Shown: piece by piece, positions 40,775 to 47,507 of the stretch
How positions within the stretch are numbered: the first letter of the stretch is position 1
Layout of the letters: each line of letters starts with the position of its first letter
Assembly (NCBI RefSeq): GCF_030580995.1
Contig: NZ_JAUQSZ010000001.1
Coordinates: 248,001-312,000, forward strand
DNA: 64,000 nt
Origin: Sphingomonas immobilis
Lineage (GTDB): Bacteria; Pseudomonadota; Alphaproteobacteria; Sphingomonadales; Sphingomonadaceae
Reading direction: 5' to 3'
Made by a program: the position numbers and the translations under genes
Notes under the pieces: model-generated
What the model saw: only the letters and a program-made list of their open reading frames with translations
What the model was told of the DNA's origin: nothing
The model's database searches: none

Positions 40775-42349
40775 CTAGAGGGTCTTGCGCCGCCCGAGCA
40801 GCGCCTTGATGTCGGCCACGCGGTACGCGCCGGTGAGGAAACACGCGACGCCATAGATCGCGCAGCCCGCGCCGACCAGCACCGCCAGCGCCGCATAGCG
40901 CACGATCAGCGCCCCGCCGAGATACGGATCGAACAGCCGCTCGCACGCATAGACGGTCGCGCCCATCGCCAGCGCTGCCAGCACGAGGCGCGGCACGCGG
41001 CGGCGGAGCTGCGCGTCGGCGGCGAAATGTCCGCGCTTCACCAGTGTGGAATAGAGCATCGCCACGTTGACGGTCGACGCGAGTGCGGTCGCGAGCGGCG
41101 GGCCGACATGGCCGATCAGCGGGATCATGATGAGGTTGCCGATGATGTTCACGACGATCGACAGCATCGCGAAGCGCACCGGCGTCTTCGTATCGCCGCG
41201 CGCGTAATAGCCCGGCGTCAGCACCTTCACGAGCACATAGGAAGGCAGGCCGATCGAGAACGCGCTGAGCGCCCAGCCGCATTTGCGCGCGTCCTCCGCG
41301 TCGAAACGGCCGTACTCGAACAGCCCGCGCACGATCGGTTCGGCGGCGATCAGAAAGGCCATCGTCGCGGGAAGCGTCAGGAACAGCGCCAGCTCGATGC
41401 CGCGATTCTGCGTATCCATCGCCTCCTGCTCGCGCCCGCCCGACAGCAGGCGCGAGATCGTCGGCAAGAGGATCGTGCCGAGCCCGATGCCGATGAGGCC
41501 GAGCGGGAGCTGGTTCAGCCGGTCGGCGTAATAGATGTACGTGATCGAGCCCGAGGCGAGCAGGCTGCCCGCGAGCGAGGTCGAGATCAGCAGGTTGATC
41601 TGCGATGCGCCCGCACCGGCGGCGGCGGGGACGATCAGCTTGAGCATCTGCCGCACGTCGTCGTCGAGCCTGGGCATGCGCAGCCGCATGTCGACGCCCG
41701 CGCGGTGGCACGCCCAGATCAGCCACAGCAGTTGCAGCACGCCGCCGACCGTCACGGAGATCGCCTGCACGCGCGCGGTCTCATACTCGTCGGCGCCGTG
41801 GAACAGCCACAGCCCCGCGATCATCGCGACGTTGAGCAGGATGGGGGCGGCGGCATTGACCCAGAATTTGTCGAGCGAATTGAGGATACCCCCCAGCAGC
41901 GACGCCAGCGAAATCAGCGCCAGATAGGGTAGGGTAATGCGCGACAGCATCACCGCGAAGGCGAATTGCTCCGGCGTCGGATGCTGGCGCGCGAAGCCGC
42001 CCGACAGCAGCCAGGTGATCGGCCACGCCGCGACCAGCAGCGCCACCGTGAACAGCACGACCACCGGCAACAGCACCGACAGCGCGCGTTCGGCGAAGAG
42101 ATAGCCGCCGGCCATGCCGTCCGGCCCCGCCGCCTTCTTGTTGAACATCGGGATGAACGCGGCCGAAAACGCGCCTTCCGCGAACAACGCGCGAAACATA
42201 TTGGGCAGGCGGAAGGCAACGCCGTTGAACGCATCCGACGCGAAGCCCGCGCCGACATAGCGCGCCGCGAGCGAATCGCGCAGCAACGCCAGCACCCGGC
42301 TGACGAGCGTAAGCCCGCCGACCGAGCCGAGCGATTTTACGAGGTTCAT
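40775..42349 (-). CDS. murJ: Lipid II flippase MurJ
   Basis: 524 residues with about fourteen membrane segments. LVSRVLALLRDSLAARYVGAG is the conserved first segment with Arg in the central cavity; FRALFAEGAFSAAFIPMF and SYVLVKVLTPGYYARGDTKTP are MurJ/MviN blocks. It moves lipid-linked peptidoglycan precursor across the inner membrane. It is upstream of trpS and downstream of a palindromic repeat and secB, all leftward. Polysaccharide Wzx flippases are in the same superfamily, but the N-terminal blocks and length favour MurJ. Confidence 0.95.
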   Translation of the reverse strand: MNLVKSLGSVGGLTLVSRVLALLRDSLAARYVGAGFASDAFNGVAFRLPNMFRALFAEGAFSAAFIPMFNKKAAGPDGMAGGYLFAERALSVLLPVVVLFTVALLVAAWPITWLLSGGFARQHPTPEQFAFAVMLSRITLPYLALISLASLLGGILNSLDKFWVNAAAPILLNVAMIAGLWLFHGADEYETARVQAISVTVGGVLQLLWLIWACHRAGVDMRLRMPRLDDDVRQMLKLIVPAAAGAGASQINLLISTSLAGSLLASGSITYIYYADRLNQLPLGLIGIGLGTILLPTISRLLSGGREQEAMDTQNRGIELALFLTLPATMAFLIAAEPIVRGLFEYGRFDAEDARKCGWALSAFSIGLPSYVLVKVLTPGYYARGDTKTPVRFAMLSIVVNIIGNLIMIPLIGHVGPPLATALASTVNVAMLYSTLVKRGHFAADAQLRRRVPRLVLAALAMGATVYACERLFDPYLGGALIVRYAALAVLVGAGCAIYGVACFLTGAYRVADIKALLGRRKTL

Positions 42350-42374
42350 GGCTTTGTCACCCCGTTCTCCATCA

Positions 42375-42455
42375 CCGTTCGCCCTGAGCTTGTCGAAGGG
42401 CTGTCCTTCTTGGCACGAAGAAAGGGCAGGGCTTCGACAAGCTCAGCCCGAACGG
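42375..42455. repeat. Palindromic repeat between murJ and secB (GAGCTTGTCGAAGGG type)
   Basis: Arms CCGTTCGCCCTGAGCTTGTC and GACAAGCTCAGCCCGAACGG pair over 81 bases, with a second hairpin inside (CCTTCTT / AAGAAAGG). It occupies most of the 134-base gap between secB and murJ. The plan resembles 25736-25811. Confidence 0.85.
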
Positions 42456-42483
42456 GGAGGGGGGCATCCAGGCCAGATCAGGC

Positions 42484-42990
42484 TCAAGCCGTGCCGGTCA
42501 CCCCGACATTGCCGTTCTGCGCCTCGGCCTGCTGCATGAACAGCGCGGCGAAATCGATCGGCTCGAGCAGCAGCGGCGGGAAGCCGCCGTCGCGCACGGC
42601 ATCGGCCAGCACGCGGCGGGCGAAGGGGAAGATCAGGCGCGGAGCCTCGGCGAGCAGGAAGGGTTGGAGATGCTCGACCGGCATGTTGCGCATCCCGAAC
42701 AGCCCCGCGTACGAGAGATCGACGAGGAAGGCGACGGTATCGTCGGCCTGCGCCTTCACCTCGATGCGCAGCGTCACTTCATGTACGTCGTCGGCGACCT
42801 GCTGTGCGTTGATATTGAACTGGACGTCGATGTTGGGCTGCGCCTGCGACTGGAAGATCGCCGGTGCGTTCGGATTCTCGAACGACAGGTCCTTCACATA
42901 TTGCGAGATCAGCCCCACCGCCGGCGCGGTATCCTCGCCGTTGGTCAGCGGCACGGTGGAAGTGATGATGCCGTCGTCCTGTTCGCTCAT
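42484..42990 (-). CDS. secB: Protein-export chaperone SecB
   Basis: 168 residues. LISQYVKDLSFENPNAPAIF is the SecB signature, with VQFNINAQQVADDVHEVTLRI and the EAPRLIFPFARRVLADAVRDGG region as the other conserved blocks. It binds unfolded precursors in the cytoplasm and hands them to SecA. It is in the first position of a leftward group with murJ and trpS, and diverges from the Tim44-like gene with 175 bases between. Confidence 0.97.
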   Translation of the reverse strand: MSEQDDGIITSTVPLTNGEDTAPAVGLISQYVKDLSFENPNAPAIFQSQAQPNIDVQFNINAQQVADDVHEVTLRIEVKAQADDTVAFLVDLSYAGLFGMRNMPVEHLQPFLLAEAPRLIFPFARRVLADAVRDGGFPPLLLEPIDFAALFMQQAEAQNGNVGVTGTA

Positions 42991-43165
42991 GAAAACGCGT
43001 CCTTAAATCTGTCCGGGCAAACGCCGTGCTGGCTGGCGTTCGCGAAAAGGCGCGCCTAGCAGGGGGCGCGAGGCAGTTCAACGGTGCCGGTTTCGGCTCC
43101 ATTTGTAACGCTCGCGCGTTAGGGCTATATTGAACGCTCGCCGAAGATCCGGAGGCTTAGGCCCA

Positions 43166-43816
43166 GTGCAACTATTCTACGTCGTCTTGCTCGCGATGGT
43201 CGCCGGTTTCCTGGCGCTCCGTCTCTATATGGTCCTCGGCAAGCGCACCGGCCACGAGCAGCCGTTGCCCAAGCCGGCCGAGGAACGCGCGCCCGTAACG
43301 GCGCTGCCGCGCCCGATCGAGGTTCCGGCAGAACAGCGCGATCTCGCCGCCCGCAACATCGCGCCGCGTGCCGAGGCGGGTATCCGTTCGATCGTTTCGG
43401 CCGAGCCCGGCTTCGACGTCGCGCGCTTCCTGGAAGGCGCGCAGTCGGCCTATCGCATGATTCTGGAAGCCTATTGGAAGGGCGACGAGGAGCAGCTTTC
43501 GTGGCTCGCCGACGACGAGGTCCGCGCGGCCTTCGTCGCGGCCATCGCCGAGCGTGCCGAGGCGGGCCATGTGCTCGACAACCGCCTCGTCTCGATCGAA
43601 CGCGCGATGATCTCCGACGCGTCGCTCACCGGCAAGCTCGCGCGCATCACGGTGCGCTTCGATGCCGATATCGCCGCCGTCACGCGCGATGCCGAGGGTG
43701 TCGTGGTCGCCGGATCGATGACCGACGCGGTCGAGACGCACGACGTCTGGACGTTCGCGCGGACGCTCAAGAGCAACGACCCGAACTGGAAGCTCGCGGA
43801 CACCGACGAAGCGTGA
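43166..43816 (+). CDS. Tim44/TimA-family membrane adaptor protein
   Basis: 216 residues from GTG 43166, with GGAGG ten bases upstream; a TTG at 43130 is also in frame. A single N-terminal membrane segment (LFYVVLLAMVAGFLALRLYM) is followed by a linker and the Tim44-like domain, starting GFDVARFLEGAQSAYRMIL and including the DEEQLSWLADDEV and ITVRFDADI segments. The bacterial role of this family is thought to be protein folding or transport at the inner membrane. The gene is translationally coupled to mltA (GTGA). Confidence 0.88.
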   Translation: MQLFYVVLLAMVAGFLALRLYMVLGKRTGHEQPLPKPAEERAPVTALPRPIEVPAEQRDLAARNIAPRAEAGIRSIVSAEPGFDVARFLEGAQSAYRMILEAYWKGDEEQLSWLADDEVRAAFVAAIAERAEAGHVLDNRLVSIERAMISDASLTGKLARITVRFDADIAAVTRDAEGVVVAGSMTDAVETHDVWTFARTLKSNDPNWKLADTDEA

Positions 43817-45099
43817 TCCGCTCGGGGGGGCTGGGGATCGCAGCGACGGCCACGCTGCTGCTGCTTTCGGCGTGCGTAAGTCCGGGAGGCGAACGCCCGC
43901 GTGATGCCGCGCGACCGCAGCAATATCCGTCCGAGCCGTACCGCGCGCCCGTTCGCGATGCGCCGCGTCAGCCGGTTGCCGCCAAGCCGCTGCCGCCCGT
44001 TGCCGTCGCGCCGCCGCCCGCCAATACCGCGAGCGCGCGCAGCGCCGGCGTCGTCGCCGGCCCGCCTGTCTACACGCTGCCGATCAGCGAGGAACGCGCC
44101 GCCGCCGCGCTCGGTGCCTTCCGCACCTCGTGCCCTGCGCTCACCCGCCGCACGGATTCGTCGGGCCTGACGCAAGCCGCCGACTGGGTCGGCGTGTGCA
44201 GCGCCGCCAGCGGCGTGCAGAGCGGCGAGGCGCGCAGCTTCTTCGCGCAATATTTCGAGGCGGTGCAGGTCGGCGACGGCAAGGCCTTTGCCACCGGCTA
44301 TTACGAGCCCGAGATCGCCGGATGCCGCACCCGCCAGCCGGGGTGCGAGACGCCGGTCTACGGCCGCCCGACCGATCTGATCGACGTCGATCTCGGCCTG
44401 TTCAGCGATACGCTGAAGGGCAAGAAGATCCGCGGCAAGATCAGCGGCAAGAGCTTCGTCCCCTATGACGACCGCACGGGCATCGAGGAGGGCGCGCTCG
44501 GCAACGGCCGCGCGCCGATCCTCGCCTGGGCGGCCGATCCGGTCGAATTGTTCTTCCTGCAGGTGCAGGGATCGGGGCGGCTGCGCCTGCCCGACGGCGG
44601 CACGATCCGCATCGGCTACGACACGCAGAACGGCCGTGACTATACCGGCATCGGCGCGCTGATGCGGACACGCGGGCTGATCGGGCCCGGTCAGGCGTCG
44701 ATGCAGGGCATCGTCCAGTGGCTGCACAATCATCCGGCCGAGGGCCGCGAGATCATGCGCGAGAACAAGAGCTACGTCTTCTTCCGCATCATGCCCGGCC
44801 CGCCGCAGGGCGCGATGGGCTATGCCGTGACCGGCGGCGCGAGCGTGGCGGTCGATCCCAAATTCGTGCCGATGGGTGCGCCCGCCTTCCTGTCGATGGA
44901 CCGCACCGATGCGACCGGCATCTGGGTGGCGCAGGATACCGGCGGCGCGATCAAGGGCGCCAACCGCTTCGACACCTATTGGGGCGGCGGCGACGATGCC
45001 CGCGCGATCGCCGGCGGCATGTCGGCGCGCGGCACCGCCTTCCTGCTGCTGCCGGTGGGCACGCTGGCGCGGTTGCAGGCGGAGAGGCCCAGGGAATAA
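43813..45099 (+). CDS. mltA: Membrane-bound lytic murein transglycosylase A
   Basis: 428 residues from GTG 43813. A lipobox LLLLSAC (Cys-21) follows the signal, making an outer-membrane lipoprotein. A proline-rich linker (about 30-75) precedes the MltA domain with GYYEPEIAGC, TDLIDVDLG, LFFLQVQGSGRL, and MQGIVQWLHNHP. The 3D barrel contains the catalytic Asp in VAQDTGGAIKGANRFDTYWG. It cleaves peptidoglycan strands forming 1,6-anhydro ends. It is cotranslated with the Tim44-like gene and is followed four bases later by the Smr-domain gene. Confidence 0.95.
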   Translation: MIRSGGLGIAATATLLLLSACVSPGGERPRDAARPQQYPSEPYRAPVRDAPRQPVAAKPLPPVAVAPPPANTASARSAGVVAGPPVYTLPISEERAAAALGAFRTSCPALTRRTDSSGLTQAADWVGVCSAASGVQSGEARSFFAQYFEAVQVGDGKAFATGYYEPEIAGCRTRQPGCETPVYGRPTDLIDVDLGLFSDTLKGKKIRGKISGKSFVPYDDRTGIEEGALGNGRAPILAWAADPVELFFLQVQGSGRLRLPDGGTIRIGYDTQNGRDYTGIGALMRTRGLIGPGQASMQGIVQWLHNHPAEGREIMRENKSYVFFRIMPGPPQGAMGYAVTGGASVAVDPKFVPMGAPAFLSMDRTDATGIWVAQDTGGAIKGANRFDTYWGGGDDARAIAGGMSARGTAFLLLPVGTLARLQAERPRE

Positions 45100-45103
45100 C
45101 GGG

Positions 45104-45697
45104 GTGGGAAAGCACCCGCTGACCCCTGACGAAGCGGCGTTATGGGCGCGCGTGATCGAGACGGTGCGGCCGTTTCGCGCCGTCGCGGCGGTTGCGGCAC
45201 CTGCCCCCGTTGTGGAGGCGCCCAAGCCTCAGCCGTCGCCCCGGCGGAGGCCGGGGCCGTTGGGTAGTGGATCGACGGGCTCGCCGAGCAACGTAGCGGC
45301 CCCGGCCTCCGCCGGGGATCAGCCGAAGGCCCATGCCGACAAGACGCTCGACGGCTCCTGGGACAAGAAACTCACGCGCGGCGTCGTCCAGGTCGATCGT
45401 TCGGTCGATCTCCACGGCCACACGCTCAACTCCGCTTACACCCTCCTTGACCGCGCGCTCGACGCGGCGATCCGCGAGGGCGACCGCGTCGTCCTGCTCG
45501 TCACCGGCAAGGCACCGCGACCGGAAAGCGAGCGCCCGCACGCGCGCGGCGCGATCCGCGCGGCGGTCGGCGACTGGCTCGCCGGATCGCGCCACGCGCG
45601 CGACATCGCCGCCGTCCGCCCCGCGCATCCGCGCCACGGCGGGGCCGGCGCGCTCTATATCGTGCTGCGCCGCACACGCGATTTACCGAAGAATTAA
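45104..45697 (+). CDS. Smr-domain protein containing an in-frame palindromic repeat
   Basis: 197 residues from GTG 45104, four bases after mltA. A helical start (HPLTPDEAALWARVIETV) and a C-terminal Smr domain (DLHGHTLNSAYTLLDRAL, VLLVTGKAP, HGGAGALYIVLRR) are those of the YdaL/SmrA-type proteins, often nucleic-acid cleaving or binding. Between them, residues about 44-72 (SPRRRPGPLG to AAPASAGDQP) are encoded by a copy of the palindromic repeat also found at 39676-39762. The insert leaves the frame open. The linker is probably unstructured, so the protein may still be active. Confidence 0.85.
   Translation: MGKHPLTPDEAALWARVIETVRPFRAVAAVAAPAPVVEAPKPQPSPRRRPGPLGSGSTGSPSNVAAPASAGDQPKAHADKTLDGSWDKKLTRGVVQVDRSVDLHGHTLNSAYTLLDRALDAAIREGDRVVLLVTGKAPRPESERPHARGAIRAAVGDWLAGSRHARDIAAVRPAHPRHGGAGALYIVLRRTRDLPKN
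45234..45318. repeat. Palindromic repeat embedded in the Smr coding sequence
   Basis: CGTCGCCCCGGC and its mirror CGGCCTCCGCCGGGG border the element; inner arms GGCCGGGGCC and GCGGCCCCGGCC match the copy at 39676-39762. All of it is translated in frame as a Pro/Arg/Gly-rich linker. Confidence 0.85.
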
Positions 45698-45769
45698 CCT
45701 GTTGCTGGCAGGCTCTCGCCACCCCGAAATCCAGGACGGGGATGGTCGCAAGAGGGTTTCTAACGCGCG

Positions 45770-47446
45770 ATGGAAGGTTTCACGCTCAAAGCGCGCGCGA
45801 TCACCTTCGCGATGGGCGCGGCCGCGGCTGCCTTCGTCATCGTGCTGGTGGCGACCGCCGGCGGTATTCCCGACGCGAGCGAGATCGGCCGCGCGCTGAT
45901 CCTCGCGATCGTGTGCGGCGCGATCTGCTGGTTCTCGATCGAGCGCGGCGTCGCCACCACGGCGGCGGCGATCGATGCCGCGATCGAGCGCCTGACCGAA
46001 GCCTCCAAGGGCGACCTCGCCAGCGAAATCCCTGCCGAGATCGAGACGCACGTGCCGCATCTCGCCGCGACGATGCGCGGGCTGTTCGGCCATCTCAGCG
46101 CCAATCTGGAGAGCGTCCACCGCATCGCAATGGTCGACCCCGTCACCGCGCTGCCAAACCGCACGAGCTTCCGCCGCAGTTGCGAGCATATGCTGGAGAC
46201 GATGCCGCCGCAGCAGAACGCGGCGTTGCTCTTCATCGATCTCGATCGTTTCAAGGCGGTCAACGACACGATGGGCCATGCCACCGGCGACATGCTGCTC
46301 GGCATGGTCGCCAACCGCCTGCGTGCGGTCGGCGACCGCGTGGCCGCCGATGCGACCGGGCCCGCGCCGCTGATCGGGCGGCTGGCCGGCGACGAGTTCA
46401 CGATGTTCTTCCCGGAGCTTGGCGACGACGCCGACATCTCGCGCATCTGCCGCGGCGTGCTGTTCGCGCTGGCCGAACCGTTCCACATTCTCGGCACCGA
46501 TATCTCGATCGGCGCGTCGATCGGCGTCGCGCTGCGCCCTGAACACGGCGAGGCGCTGACCGATCTGATGCGCGCCGCCGACGCTGCCATGTACCATGCC
46601 AAGGCAACCGGACGTGGCCGTGCGGAACATTATTCCGAAACGCTCGCCAACGAGATCGCCGGGCGCCTGCGCCTCGAAGGCGAATTGCGCGAGGCTATCG
46701 ACCGCAAGCAGTTCGATCTCGTCTATCAGCCGCAGGTCGCGATCCGCGGCGGCGAGACGGTCGCGGCCGAGGCGCTGCTGCGCTGGCACCACCCGGACGG
46801 CGTGCGCCTGCCCGAGAGCTTCATCCGCCGCGCCGAGGAAACCGGCCTGATCGTCGAGATCGGCGACTGGGTAATCGGCAAGGTCGCCGCCACCATCGCG
46901 CGCTGGGGCGAGCTCGGCATCGAGCAGCGTCTGGCGATCAACATCTCGCCGCGCCAGCTCGACCGCGCCAATTTCTTCCACCGCCTGCGCGCCGCCATGC
47001 AGGAGGCAAACGCGCCCGCGCGGCTGCTGGAGCTGGAGATCACCGAATCGCTGGCGATGCATTGCAGCGACACCGTGATCGAGGCGATCGCGCTGCTGCG
47101 CGCCGACGGCGCGACGGTGGCGATCGACGATTTCGGCACCTCCTATTCCAGCCTCGCCAAACTGCGCGCGCTGCCGGTCGATCGCATCAAGCTCGACCAG
47201 AGCCTGATCGCCGCCATCGCCACCGACGAGGCTGCCCGCAACATCACCCAGGCGGTGATCGGGCTGATCCACGGATTGGGCTGCGAAGCGGTGGGCGAGG
47301 GGATCGAGACGCAGGCGCAGGCCGACGTGCTGCGCGTGATCGGTTGCGACGTGATACAGGGCTATGCCGTCGCGCTGCCGATGGACGAGGCCGCCTTCAT
47401 CGCCTGGAGCCGGGGCAACACGGCGGACGACGCGCGCCGCGCATAG
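45770..47446 (+). CDS. Membrane-bound GGDEF-EAL protein (cyclic-di-GMP turnover)
   Basis: 558 residues. Two hydrophobic segments (about 8-28 and 40-55) without a clear sensor domain are followed by a HAMP-like linker. The GGDEF-type site reads RLAGDEFTMFF (about residue 205, AGDEF instead of GGDEF). The EAL-domain catalytic motifs are AAEALLRWHHPDG (about 331), NISPRQL, ITESLAMH and IDDFGTSYSSLAKLR, with VGEGIETQAQAD, all intact. It probably breaks down c-di-GMP; cyclase activity is possible because AGDEF can be functional. It may regulate EPS output. It ends in a bidirectional terminator. Confidence 0.93.
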   Translation: MEGFTLKARAITFAMGAAAAAFVIVLVATAGGIPDASEIGRALILAIVCGAICWFSIERGVATTAAAIDAAIERLTEASKGDLASEIPAEIETHVPHLAATMRGLFGHLSANLESVHRIAMVDPVTALPNRTSFRRSCEHMLETMPPQQNAALLFIDLDRFKAVNDTMGHATGDMLLGMVANRLRAVGDRVAADATGPAPLIGRLAGDEFTMFFPELGDDADISRICRGVLFALAEPFHILGTDISIGASIGVALRPEHGEALTDLMRAADAAMYHAKATGRGRAEHYSETLANEIAGRLRLEGELREAIDRKQFDLVYQPQVAIRGGETVAAEALLRWHHPDGVRLPESFIRRAEETGLIVEIGDWVIGKVAATIARWGELGIEQRLAINISPRQLDRANFFHRLRAAMQEANAPARLLELEITESLAMHCSDTVIEAIALLRADGATVAIDDFGTSYSSLAKLRALPVDRIKLDQSLIAAIATDEAARNITQAVIGLIHGLGCEAVGEGIETQAQADVLRVIGCDVIQGYAVALPMDEAAFIAWSRGNTADDARRA

Positions 47447-47447
47447 G

Positions 47448-47490
47448 AAAAGGGCCGGGAACGCCTTCGCGCGCCCGGCCCTTTCTTTTC
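47448..47490. terminator. Bidirectional terminator between GGDEF-EAL gene and TonB receptor gene
   Basis: AAAGGGCCGGG pairs with CCCGGCCCTTT around a 14-base loop, followed by CTTTT on the + strand and by CCTTTTCC on the minus strand. It lies just after both convergent genes' stops. Confidence 0.85.
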
Positions 47491-47507
47491 CGCCAGAGGC
47501 GGTCGGT

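Noticed and set aside
40775..42349. MurJ-like protein as the polysaccharide Wzx flippase
   Set aside because: It clusters with trpS and secB, far from the glycan locus, and its N-terminal blocks fit housekeeping MurJ.
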